Source: Streptomyces sp. SID12488 (GTDB taxonomy: Bacteria; Actinomycetota; Actinomycetes; Streptomycetales; Streptomycetaceae). Taken from it: a DNA stretch of 64,000 nucleotides. A model generated the notes under the pieces. That model was not told the origin of the DNA, made no database searches, and saw nothing but the letters and a program-made list of their open reading frames with translations. Where the stretch lies: positions 25,479 to 89,478 of the forward strand of contig NZ_JAAGLT010000037.1 of assembly GCF_010548275.1 (NCBI RefSeq). Reading direction: 5' to 3'. Shown here piece by piece: positions 26,242-34,963 of this stretch. How positions within the stretch are numbered: position 1 is the first letter of the stretch; each line of letters opens with the position of its first letter. The position numbers were made by a program, and so were the translations under genes.

Positions 26242-27447
26242 TCAGCCCGCTCTCAGTGCCAGCGTCATCGCCTCCACCGCCAGCAGTGGTGCCACGTTGC
26301 GGTCCAGGGCCTCGCGGCACGCGGCGATCGCGTCGATGCGGCGGAGTGTCGACGCGGGTGAGCCGGCGCGGGCCAGTCGCTCCAGGGTGTCCTCGGCCTC
26401 CGCGTTGGCGATCGCCAGGCGGGAGCCGAACTGAAGGGCGAGAACGTCGCGGTAGAAGCCGGTGAGGTCGATCAGGGCCAGGTCGAGGGTGTCGCGCTGC
26501 GTGCGCGTTCTCCGACGCTTCTGCCGGTCCTCCAGCTCCTTCATCACGCCCGCCGTGCCGCGCGGCATCCGGCCGCCCTGGGCCGCGCCCATCGCCTGCT
26601 TCAGCTCCTCCGTCTCCTTCACGTCGACCTCCTCGGCGAGCTGCTTGGCGTCCTCCGACGCCGAGTCGATCAGCTCCTGGGCCGCCTTCAGACAGCCGCC
26701 GACGTCCTCGACGCGGAGCGGCAGTCTGAGGACGGCGGCCCGGCGCTCCCGGGCCCGCGCGTCCGTGGCGAGGCGGCGGGCGCGGCCGATGTGGCCCTGG
26801 GTGGCTCTGGCCACGGCGTGCGCGACGTCCGGCTCGATACCGTCCCGGCGGATGAGGATGTCGGCCACCGCTTCCACCGGCGGGGTACGCAGGGTGAGGA
26901 GACGGCAGCGGGAGCGGATCGTGGGCAGCAGATCCTCGATGGACGGGGCGCACAGCAGCCACACCGTACGCGGCGCAGGCTCCTCGATGGCCTTGAGCAG
27001 GACGTTGCCCGCGCCCTCCGTGAGGCGGTCCGCGTCCTCCAGGACGATGACCTGCCAGCGTCCGACAGCCGGTGAGAGCTGGGCGCGCCGGACCAGGGCA
27101 CGGGTTTCCTTGACGCCGATGGAGAGAAGGTCGGTGCGGACGACGTCCACGTCGGCGTGCGTGCCCGTCAGGCTGGTGTGGCAGCCGTCGCAGAAACCAC
27201 AGCCGGGGACTCCGCCGAGGGCACGGTCGGGGCTCACGCACTGGAGGGCGGCGGCGAAGGCGCGGGCCGCTGTGGACCGGCCGGAGCCGGGCGGGCCGGT
27301 GAAGAGCCAGGCGTGCGTCATCTTCGACGCCTCGGGCTGGGGCTCGCCCGCGGCGACTGCGGTGACCAGGGCGTCGGCATCCCGCGCGGCGGCCTCCAGC
27401 TGCGCGCTCACCTTCTCCTGGCCCACCAGGTCGTCCCACACCGGCAT
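26242..27447 (-). CDS. holB: DNA polymerase III delta' subunit
   Basis: A 401-residue clamp-loader subunit. VWDDLVGQEKVSAQLEAA opens the AAA+ domain. The Walker A variant is FTGPPGSGRST, and CGFCDGCH forms the zinc module with an earlier Cys. VIVLEDADRLTEGAGNVLLK is Walker B, and PTIRSRCRLL is the SRC arginine-finger motif. Actinobacterial delta' subunits are longer than the E. coli form, as here, with an extra helical segment (KQLAEEVDVKETEELKQAM). It follows the thymidylate kinase gene on the same strand, a common pairing. Confidence 0.93.
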   Translation of the reverse strand: MPVWDDLVGQEKVSAQLEAAARDADALVTAVAAGEPQPEASKMTHAWLFTGPPGSGRSTAARAFAAALQCVSPDRALGGVPGCGFCDGCHTSLTGTHADVDVVRTDLLSIGVKETRALVRRAQLSPAVGRWQVIVLEDADRLTEGAGNVLLKAIEEPAPRTVWLLCAPSIEDLLPTIRSRCRLLTLRTPPVEAVADILIRRDGIEPDVAHAVARATQGHIGRARRLATDARARERRAAVLRLPLRVEDVGGCLKAAQELIDSASEDAKQLAEEVDVKETEELKQAMGAAQGGRMPRGTAGVMKELEDRQKRRRTRTQRDTLDLALIDLTGFYRDVLALQFGSRLAIANAEAEDTLERLARAGSPASTLRRIDAIAACREALDRNVAPLLAVEAMTLALRAG

Positions 27448-27605
27448 GGGAACACCGCCCTTCCCTCACACCTTGTCGGTCATACCGCTTCGTCAAGCCG
27501 CTTCGTCGCGCCGTTTCGTCACGGCTTGCCTCGCGAAGTCCATTGTGCGGGTCCCCACTGACAACGGGTTCCCGCTGAAGGGCTCCCACCGGCAACGGGC
27601 CGGCC

Positions 27606-30600
27606 TCAGCGGCGCCGCCCGCCCCGTCCCCGGCCCTCGTCCCGGTCGTCGTCCGCGTGTGCCCCGAACAGTTCGTCGGCCAGCGTCGGCAGGTCGTCCA
27701 GCGGAGTCTCCTCCGCCCAGTCGGAGCGCGGTCGCCGACGCGGGGTGCCATCGGCGTCGAGCTGGGGCAGCTCCCGCGTACGGTCCTCTCCGCCCCCGGA
27801 CTGCCTCTCCTCTTGCTCGTCCCGGAAGAACCCCGGCGGCACGCGATCCGCGGGCGCCCTGTCCCGCCGACCCGCGCTGTCGTCCCGTACGGCAGGCAGC
27901 ACCGCGGTCTCATCGGCCGCACCCGGCACCACGGGTGGCAGCACGGCCGTCTCGTCGGCGGCTCCCGAAGGAACCGGCGGCAACACCGCGGTCTCGTCCG
28001 CCGCGCCCGGCACCACAGGCCGCAGCACAGCCGTCTCATCCGCCGCCCGCGAAGGCACCGGCGGCAGCACCGTGGTCTCGTCGGCCGCGCCCGAAGGAAC
28101 CGGCGGCTTCTGGAACTTGGCCGTCACCTCGGAATCGGAACCCCCGGACCGACCACCCCCCGCCGCACCGGACCCCGCAGCCCCAGCCCCACCTGCGCCC
28201 GTACCCGTACCCGTACCCGTACCCGAAGCCGCGCCGGCACCCGAAGCCGAACCCGCTCCCCCAGCATCAGCCGCCGAAGCCACCGCCGCCGCTGCGGCAG
28301 CCGAAGCCGCGGCAGCAGTCGCGGCAGCGGCAGCCGCCGCCTCCGCGAGTCGCCGCCGCTCGGCCTCTGCCCGGACCAGCGCCTCCTCGGCCTTCCGCTG
28401 CTTCTCCAGCCGTCGTTGCTCCGCCTCCGCGTGCAGCCGCGCCTCCTCCTCGGCCTGCCTGCGTCGGCGGTCCTCGTCGGCCTTGCGGCGGGCCTCGGCC
28501 TCGGCTCGGGACTTCTCTTCCGCGAGCAGGCGTACCCGCTCCTCCTCGGCGCGGCGGCGCGCGTCCTCGGCCCGCTGCCGGGCTTCCTCCGCCTGGCGTT
28601 CGGCCTCGCGGCGCTGCGCCTCTTCCAGCTCGCGGCGCTTGCGCTCCTCCTCCTCGGCGCGCAGCCGGGCCAGCGTCTCCTGGCGCTCGCGCTCGAGGCG
28701 CTCCTCCTCGGCCTTGCGCGCGGCCTCTTCCTCCGCCTTGCGCCTGGCCTCCTCCTCGGCCGCCTTGCGGGCCTCCTCCTGGGCCTTCACCTCGGCCTCG
28801 GAGAGGGGCAGCATCAGGTCGAGCCGGTGGCGGACGACCGTTGTGACGGACTCGGGCTCCTGCGCCGCGTCCACGACCAGATAGCGGCCCGCGTCGGCGG
28901 CGGCCAGCGTGAGGAAACCGGACCGCACGCGCTCGTGGAACTCTGCCGGCTCCGACTCCAGCCGGTCCGGCGCCTCGGTGAACCGCTCGCGGGCGGCCTC
29001 CGGGGAGACGTCCAGCAGGACGGTCAGATGGGGGACGAGGCCGTCGGTCGCCCAGCGCGAGATGCGCGCGATCTCCGTCGGAGAGAGGTCCCGGCCGGCG
29101 CCCTGATAGGCCACGGACGAGTCGATGTACCGGTCGGAGATGACGATCGCGCCACGCTCCAACGCAGGCCGTACGACCGTGTCGACGTGCTCCGCGCGGT
29201 CCGCCGCGTACAGCAGCGCCTCCGCGCGGTGCGACAGGCCGGCGCTCGACACGTCCAGCAGGATCGACCGCAGCCGCTTGCCCACCGGGGTGGCCCCCGG
29301 CTCGCGCGTGAGCACGACCTCGTGGCCCTTGGCCCTTATCCACTCGGCGAGCGCCTTCGCCTGCGTGGACTTGCCCGCCCCGTCGCCACCCTCCAGAGCG
29401 ATGAAGAAGCCGGTCGAGGCGAGTGCCTGCGCGGGGTCGTCGCCGCCGCGCAGCGCGTCGCGCAGGTCGTGCCGCAGGGGTACGCCGGAACGGTCGTCGA
29501 CCTTGGCGAGGACCAGCGCGGCCACCGGCAGCAGCAGCGCGCCCACCAGCATCAGCGTGAACGCCGCGCCGCCGTGTGCGAACACGAACTTGCCGCTCTC
29601 CAGACGGTGCGGGCCGATGAGGGCCGCCACCAGGGGAGCGATCAGCGCGGCCAGCGCCACGGACACCCGTACGACCGCGTGCAGATGCTCGGTCAGACGG
29701 GTCCGCCGCTGGTCCTCGGTCTCCTGGTCGAGCAGCGTGTGGCCGGTGTTGGCGGCGACGCCCGCGCCGATGCCCGCGAGCCCGATGATCAGCAGCACCG
29801 TCGTCACGTCCGGGACCAGCCCCGCGGCGAGCAGCGCGACCCCGGTGAAGGCGACGGCCAGCGCGAGCAGTCGGCGCCGCGACAGCGCCACCAGCACCTT
29901 CGGTGCCGTACGGATTCCGATGACCGTGCCACCGGTCAGCACGAGGACCAGCAGCCCGAACGTCACCGGGCCGCCGCCCAGGTCCTTGGCGTGCAGGACG
30001 GCCACGGAGACGGCCGCCGCGACCGCGCCGGAGACGGCCGCGCAGGCCAGGACGAGCAGCGGGATCGCGCCCGTACGGCCCGTGTCGGCGGCCGTGCCGT
30101 ACTTGGGGCGGCGCAGGCCTTCGAGCGGTGACCGCGCGCGGGGGGTGCGCGCGTCGGGCAGTTCCAGGGCGGTGAGCACGGACAGCGAGGCGGCGAACAG
30201 CCCGGCCGCGACATACGACCCGAAGGCCGCCTGGTGCCGGCCGAACCAGTCGATCCCGGTACCCAGCAGGTTGTTGACCAGCGCGGCGACGACGAGCGCG
30301 GCGCCCGCGAGCGGCAGCGCGACGAAGGTCGTACGCAGGGAGAGGCGCCGCAGGGCGTCCATGTGGTCCGGCAGCGGACGGACCGTGGCCCCCTCCGGGG
30401 GAGGCGTGGGCAGCAGCGCGGGCGCCGCGCTCTCCCGGCACACCGTCCAGAAGCGCTCGGCGACTCCGCTCACGAAGGTGGTGACCAGAAGGACGGCGAG
30501 GGCGTTCTCCGGCGTCCAGTCGATCCACAGGGGAGCGATGATCATGAGTATGGTGCGCAGCCCGTCGGCACCGACCATGGTCCAGCGGCGGTCGAGCGGG

Positions 30601-30935
30601 CCCTCTCGCGAGGTGAGCGACGTGAGCGGGCCGAGCAGGACGGCGCCGAAGAGCAACGTGGCCAGAACACGTGCCCCGAAGACGGCCGTCACGGCGAGCG
30701 CCACGCCCCGGTAGCCGCCGCCGAACGAGCCCTCGGAGACGGCCGCCTGCAGGACGAGCACCACCAGGACCAGCAGCGCGAGGGCGTCACCGACACCGCC
30801 CACCAGCTGCGCGCTCCACAGCCGCTTCAGCTGGGGCCGGCGCAGCAGGGCGCGGACGGCGCGTTCGCGGGAGTCCGCGACCAACGCGTCGTCGGGGGCC
30901 TGGGGGGTGGCCGTTGGCTGCTCTGCTGGCGTCAT
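27606..30935 (-). CDS. tmk: MFS-like membrane domain fused to thymidylate kinase, with coiled-coil and repeat tail
   Basis: A 1109-residue fusion. Residues 1-500 form a major-facilitator-like membrane domain with about 12 helices (LWSAQLVGGVGDALALLVLV at the start). Residues 505-720 are a complete dTMP kinase: P-loop FFIALEGGDGAGKST, LTREPGATPVG, the DRYIDSSVAYQG motif, and a lid. Residues 720-905 are a highly charged Glu/Arg/Lys/Ala coiled coil. Then come an Ala/Gly/Thr-rich linker and five 14-15 residue repeats built on AADETAVLPPV, and a basic end. The kinase makes dTDP from dTMP for DNA synthesis. The MFS-Tmk fusion is known in Streptomyces; the role of the membrane half and the tail is unknown. 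Confidence 0.92.
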   Translation of the reverse strand: MTPAEQPTATPQAPDDALVADSRERAVRALLRRPQLKRLWSAQLVGGVGDALALLVLVVLVLQAAVSEGSFGGGYRGVALAVTAVFGARVLATLLFGAVLLGPLTSLTSREGPLDRRWTMVGADGLRTILMIIAPLWIDWTPENALAVLLVTTFVSGVAERFWTVCRESAAPALLPTPPPEGATVRPLPDHMDALRRLSLRTTFVALPLAGAALVVAALVNNLLGTGIDWFGRHQAAFGSYVAAGLFAASLSVLTALELPDARTPRARSPLEGLRRPKYGTAADTGRTGAIPLLVLACAAVSGAVAAAVSVAVLHAKDLGGGPVTFGLLVLVLTGGTVIGIRTAPKVLVALSRRRLLALAVAFTGVALLAAGLVPDVTTVLLIIGLAGIGAGVAANTGHTLLDQETEDQRRTRLTEHLHAVVRVSVALAALIAPLVAALIGPHRLESGKFVFAHGGAAFTLMLVGALLLPVAALVLAKVDDRSGVPLRHDLRDALRGGDDPAQALASTGFFIALEGGDGAGKSTQAKALAEWIRAKGHEVVLTREPGATPVGKRLRSILLDVSSAGLSHRAEALLYAADRAEHVDTVVRPALERGAIVISDRYIDSSVAYQGAGRDLSPTEIARISRWATDGLVPHLTVLLDVSPEAARERFTEAPDRLESEPAEFHERVRSGFLTLAAADAGRYLVVDAAQEPESVTTVVRHRLDLMLPLSEAEVKAQEEARKAAEEEARRKAEEEAARKAEEERLERERQETLARLRAEEEERKRRELEEAQRREAERQAEEARQRAEDARRRAEEERVRLLAEEKSRAEAEARRKADEDRRRRQAEEEARLHAEAEQRRLEKQRKAEEALVRAEAERRRLAEAAAAAAATAAAASAAAAAAVASAADAGGAGSASGAGAASGTGTGTGTGAGGAGAAGSGAAGGGRSGGSDSEVTAKFQKPPVPSGAADETTVLPPVPSRAADETAVLRPVVPGAADETAVLPPVPSGAADETAVLPPVVPGAADETAVLPAVRDDSAGRRDRAPADRVPPGFFRDEQEERQSGGGEDRTRELPQLDADGTPRRRPRSDWAEETPLDDLPTLADELFGAHADDDRDEGRGRGGRRR

Positions 30936-30987
30936 GCTTTCAGCCTATCGGCAGCCACCGACAGCTCGAAGTGGCCGTCCGGACATG

Positions 30988-31023
30988 CGACCGCCCCGAC
31001 ACCTGATAGTGGCGGGGCGGTCG
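30988..31023. terminator. Hairpin terminator after topA
   Basis: CGACCGCCCCG (30988-30998) pairs perfectly with CGGGGCGGTCG (31013-31023). It lies between topA, which ends at 31121 on the minus strand, and the start of tmk at 30935. The T run (GTTTC) is on the plus side. It most likely ends topA transcripts. Confidence 0.65.
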
Positions 31024-31120
31024 TTTCACGAAGCCCTCGTGACGGCGAAGTGAAGATCGGTCACCGCACTCGGTAGCGAGCGCTCACCGGCGTTCACCGG
31101 TGTCGTCGCGACCGACGGAC

Positions 31121-33976
31121 TCACTCCTCGCCCGTGCCCGTGGCCCTCGCGGCGGTCGCCTTCTTGGCCGGAGCCTTCTTGGCGGCCGTCTTCTTCGCGG
31201 TGGTCGTCTTGGCGGCCGTCGTCTTCTTGGCGGCGGTCTTCGTCGTAGCGGCCTTCTTGGCGGGGGCCTTCTTCGCCGGAGCCTTCTTCGCGGTCTTCTT
31301 GACCGGCGACTTGGCACGCTTCTCGGCGAGCAGCTCGTAGCCGCGCTCCGGGGTGATCTCCTCGACGCTGTCGCCGGAGCGCAGGGTCGCGTTGCTCTCG
31401 CCGTCGGTGACGTACGGGCCGAAGCGGCCGTCCTTGACGACCACCGGCTGTCCGCTGACCGGGTCGGTGCCCAGTTCCTTCAGCGGTGGCTTGGCGGCGG
31501 CCCGGCCACGCAGCTTGGGCTGGGAGTAGATCTCCAGCGACTCTTCGAGGGTGATCGTGAAGAGCTGGTCCTCGGTCTGCAGGGACCGCGAGTCCGTGCC
31601 CTTCTTGAGGTAGGGCCCGTAGCGCCCGTTCTGCGCGGTGATCTCCACGCCCTCCGCGTCCTTGCCGACGACCCTGGGCAGGGACATCAGCTTGAGCGCG
31701 TCCGCCAGCGTCACCGTGTCCAGGGACATCGACTTGAACAGCGAGGCCGTGCGCGGCTTGACGGCGTTCTTGCCGGTCTTCGGGGTGCCCTCGGGGAGCA
31801 CCTCGGTGACGTACGGGCCGTAGCGGCCGTCCCTGGCGATGATCTGGTGGCCGGACTGGGGGTCGGCGCCCAGCTCGAAGTCGCCGCTCGGCTTGGCGAG
31901 CAGTTCCTCCGCCAGTTCGACGGACAGCTCGTCGGGGGCGAGGTCCTCCTGCACGTCGGCGCGCTGGTGGTTCTCGGAGTCCTTCTCGCCGCGCTCGATG
32001 TAGGGGCCGTAGCGCCCGACGCGCAGCATGATGTCGTTGCCCACCGGGAACGACGACACCTCGCGGGCGTCGATCGCGCCCAGGTCGGTCACCAGCTCCT
32101 TGAGACCGCCGAGGTGGTCCCCGTCGCCGTTGCCCGCCTCGGCCGCGCCGCCGACGGCCGGAACGGCAGCGCCGTCGGTGCCCACGCCGAAGTAGAAGCG
32201 CCTCAGCCACGGCACGGACTGGGCCTCGCCGCGGGCGATGCGGTCGAGGTCGTCCTCCATCCGGGCGGTGAAGTCGTAGTCGACGAGCCGCCCGAAGTGC
32301 TTCTCCAGGAGGTTGACGACGGCGAAGGACAGGAAGGACGGCACCAGGGCCGTGCCCTTCTTGAAGACGTAGCCGCGGTCGAGGATGGTCCCGATGATCG
32401 ACGCGTACGTCGACGGGCGGCCGATCTCGCGCTCTTCGAGCTCCTTGACCAGCGACGCCTCGGTGTAGCGGGCCGGGGGCTTGGTGGCGTGCCCGTCGAC
32501 CGTGATCTCGTCGGCGGACAGGGCGTCGCCCTCGCTCACCTGGGGCAGGCGGCTCTCACGGTCGTCCAGCTCGGCGTTCGGGTCGTCGGCGCCCTCGACG
32601 TACGCCTTCAGGAAGCCGTGGAAGGTGATCGTCTTGCCGGAGGCGCTGAACTCGGCGTCACGGCCGTCGGCGGAGGTGCCCGCGATCTTCACGGTGACCG
32701 AGTTGCCGACCGCGTCCTTCATCTGGGAGGCGACGGTGCGCTTCCAGATCAGCTCGTAGAGCCGGAACTGGTCGCCGGTCAGGCTCGTCTCGGCCGGGGT
32801 GCGGAAACGATCACCCGACGGGCGGATGGCCTCGTGCGCCTCCTGGGCGTTCTTGACCTTCCCGGCGTACGTCCGCGGGGACGAGGGCAGGTAGTCGGCG
32901 CCGTACAGCTGGGTGACCTGGGCACGGGCGGCGTTGATCGCCGTCTCCGACAGGGTCGTGGAGTCCGTACGCATATAGGTGATGAAGCCGTTCTCGTACA
33001 GCTTCTGCGCCACCTGCATGGTCGCCTTCGCTCCGAAGCCGAGCTTGCGGGCGGCCTCCTGCTGGAGCGTCGTCGTACGGAACGGGGCGTACGGCGAGCG
33101 GCGGTACGGCTTCGACTCGACCGAGCGGACGGCGAAGCTGGTGTCCGCCAGGGCGGCGGCCAGGGCGCGGGCGTTCGCCTCGTCCAGGTGGAGGGTGTTC
33201 GCGCTCTTCAGTTGTCCCAGGGAGTCGAAGTCGCGGCCCTGCGCGACTCGCCTGCCGTCGACGGCCGCGAGGCGGGCGACCAGCGACGACGGGTCCGACG
33301 AGTCTCCGGCGCGGCCGGTCGCGAAGGTTCCCGTCAGGTCCCAGTACTCAGCAGAACGGAAAGCGATGCGCTCGCGTTCCCGCTCCACCACGAGCCGGGT
33401 CGCGACCGACTGGACTCGGCCGGCCGACAGCTTCGGCATGACCTTCTTCCAGAGGACCGGCGAGACCTCGTAGCCGTAGAGGCGGTCGAGGATGCGGCGG
33501 GTCTCCTGGGCGTCGACCAGCTTCTGGTTCAGCTCGCGCGGGTTGGCGACGGCGGCCTGGATCGCGGCCTTGGTGATCTCGTGGAAGACCATCCGCTTGA
33601 CCGGGACCTTGGGCTTCAGGACTTCCTGGAGGTGCCACGCGATGGCCTCGCCCTCGCGGTCCTCATCGGTGGCGAGGAAGAGTTCGTCGGAGTCCTTCAG
33701 CAGGTCCTTGAGCTTCTTGACCTGGGCTTTCTTGTCCGCGTTGACCACGTAGATCGGCTGGAAGTCGTTTTCGACGTCCACCCCGAGGCGGCGCACCTCA
33801 CCGGTGTACTGCTCGGGTACCTCGGCGGCGCCGTTGGGGAGGTCGCGGATGTGCCCGACGCTCGCCTCGACGACATATCCGGGGCCGAGATAGCCCTTGA
33901 TCGTCTTCGCCTTGGCAGGGGACTCGACGATGACGAGTCGGCGGCCGCCCTGTGCGGTCTCGCTGGTCGGGGACAA
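31121..33976 (-). CDS. topA: DNA topoisomerase I
   Basis: A 951-residue type IA topoisomerase. The Toprim domain starts RRLVIVESPAKAKTIKGYLG. Further on are ATDEDREGEAIAWHL (metal acidic residues), SAGRVQSVATRLVVERE, and the active-site Tyr in GFITYMRTDSTTLS at about residue 330. The C-terminal third has several repeats of the actinobacterial type without zinc cysteines (NGRYGPYLKKG, DGRFGPYVTDG). The last 60 residues are a Lys/Ala/Thr-rich basic tail that in actinobacteria raises DNA binding and processivity. Its upstream region has no neighbour for about 270 bases. Confidence 0.96.
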   Translation of the reverse strand: MSPTSETAQGGRRLVIVESPAKAKTIKGYLGPGYVVEASVGHIRDLPNGAAEVPEQYTGEVRRLGVDVENDFQPIYVVNADKKAQVKKLKDLLKDSDELFLATDEDREGEAIAWHLQEVLKPKVPVKRMVFHEITKAAIQAAVANPRELNQKLVDAQETRRILDRLYGYEVSPVLWKKVMPKLSAGRVQSVATRLVVERERERIAFRSAEYWDLTGTFATGRAGDSSDPSSLVARLAAVDGRRVAQGRDFDSLGQLKSANTLHLDEANARALAAALADTSFAVRSVESKPYRRSPYAPFRTTTLQQEAARKLGFGAKATMQVAQKLYENGFITYMRTDSTTLSETAINAARAQVTQLYGADYLPSSPRTYAGKVKNAQEAHEAIRPSGDRFRTPAETSLTGDQFRLYELIWKRTVASQMKDAVGNSVTVKIAGTSADGRDAEFSASGKTITFHGFLKAYVEGADDPNAELDDRESRLPQVSEGDALSADEITVDGHATKPPARYTEASLVKELEEREIGRPSTYASIIGTILDRGYVFKKGTALVPSFLSFAVVNLLEKHFGRLVDYDFTARMEDDLDRIARGEAQSVPWLRRFYFGVGTDGAAVPAVGGAAEAGNGDGDHLGGLKELVTDLGAIDAREVSSFPVGNDIMLRVGRYGPYIERGEKDSENHQRADVQEDLAPDELSVELAEELLAKPSGDFELGADPQSGHQIIARDGRYGPYVTEVLPEGTPKTGKNAVKPRTASLFKSMSLDTVTLADALKLMSLPRVVGKDAEGVEITAQNGRYGPYLKKGTDSRSLQTEDQLFTITLEESLEIYSQPKLRGRAAAKPPLKELGTDPVSGQPVVVKDGRFGPYVTDGESNATLRSGDSVEEITPERGYELLAEKRAKSPVKKTAKKAPAKKAPAKKAATTKTAAKKTTAAKTTTAKKTAAKKAPAKKATAARATGTGEE

Positions 33977-34243
33977 CTTCGCTCTTCTCTCCGGTCGACA
34001 CTCGGGGTCTCCCCCGGCCTTGTTCCCGGGGTCGGGTCATGCTGACGCTGCGGAGTGTGACGGTACATCCCGCCCCCGTGTCAAACGGGAAAAGCCCGCA
34101 ACGGCCACTCGAACGGTAACCCGACTACCGCCATTCCTGCCGCCCGGAGTGTCGACCTGCCCCTTCGAGCTTATTCGGAGGGTGACCTACCAGTTACCTG
34201 CGCGGCCACACTGCACGGGCCACTCATACGTCTCTCGCCCATC

Positions 34244-34441
34244 TCACACACGGGTCAGGCACCATGTGCCGACCCCGAGGGCGACCAGCGCGGCGACGCT
34301 CGCGAGGACCGCCGATGCGACGGGGTTCACACCGTGGGCGACGGGCGCCCGGTGCCGTACCCGGGCTGCGGTCCACACCAGCAGCCCGCTTCCGAACAGG
34401 GCGAACACCACTCCCACGAAGATCGCCGGTCCGCTCTCCAT
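34244..34441 (-). CDS. small two-helix membrane protein, unknown
   Basis: A 65-residue protein starting at ATG 34441, with AGGGG just upstream. Two hydrophobic helices (AIFVGVVFALFGSGLLVW and ASAVLASVAALVALGVG) are separated by a short basic loop. The open frame continues upstream to 34681, but that part is Arg-rich and not protein-like. Function is unknown; it lies between topA and a methyltransferase gene on the same strand. Confidence 0.6.
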   Translation of the reverse strand: MESGPAIFVGVVFALFGSGLLVWTAARVRHRAPVAHGVNPVASAVLASVAALVALGVGTWCLTRV

Positions 34442-34963
34442 ACCCCTGTGTGCCCCTTTCCCGCTGCCCGGGAGTCCCCGGACCCGGGAGGCTGGCACGT
34501 CCGGGAAGCGTCTGCGCGAACCCGAGGTGAACGCCGGGCGGACAGCGGACACGCGTCCCGGTGAGCGCCCGCAGGCCGACCTCGAAGCCCTCGTACGAAC
34601 GGGCCGGCCGACCACGTTCCGTCGCGGGCGACGCCCGCGAATCTCACAGCCGGTGGCCGCGGCCCGCCCCGGACCGGCCACTCAACTCGGCGTGAATATG
34701 CCGCCCGAACCTGGCCATCCGCACCCTCGGTACGACGGCACAGGCGCCGCAAGCGGTCGGCCCACGCCACACGCACGCATCCCCGCGCCCCGCGCGCCGC
34801 CCCTGTGCCTCCCACTGCCGTACGGCGGAGGGGTACGTGGCCTGCCGTACCCGGATCGGCCGCGGAGCCCTCCTCCACCGTGGACGTCACGGCGTAGACA
34901 ACAGCCGCACGGAGGCGGAACCGGCAGTACAGGGCCCTACGGCATCACGCCCGGCACGCGCTC
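34442..34963. other. Gene-free stretch
   Basis: About 520 bases between the small membrane protein and the methyltransferase gene. Several long frames run through it on both strands, but all are Arg/Pro-rich by-products of high GC. I see no supported feature. Confidence 0.4.

Noticed and set aside
28100..28800. Repeats in the charged region of tmk as a CRISPR-like or satellite array
   Set aside because: The repeats are codon-level (coiled-coil heptads) without spacers; no CRISPR array was seen anywhere in the window.
31026..32210. Long minus-strand frame with Gly/Arg-rich product, and several others opposite topA
   Set aside because: They overlap topA in other frames and consist of Arg/Gly/Pro runs; typical high-GC shadows.
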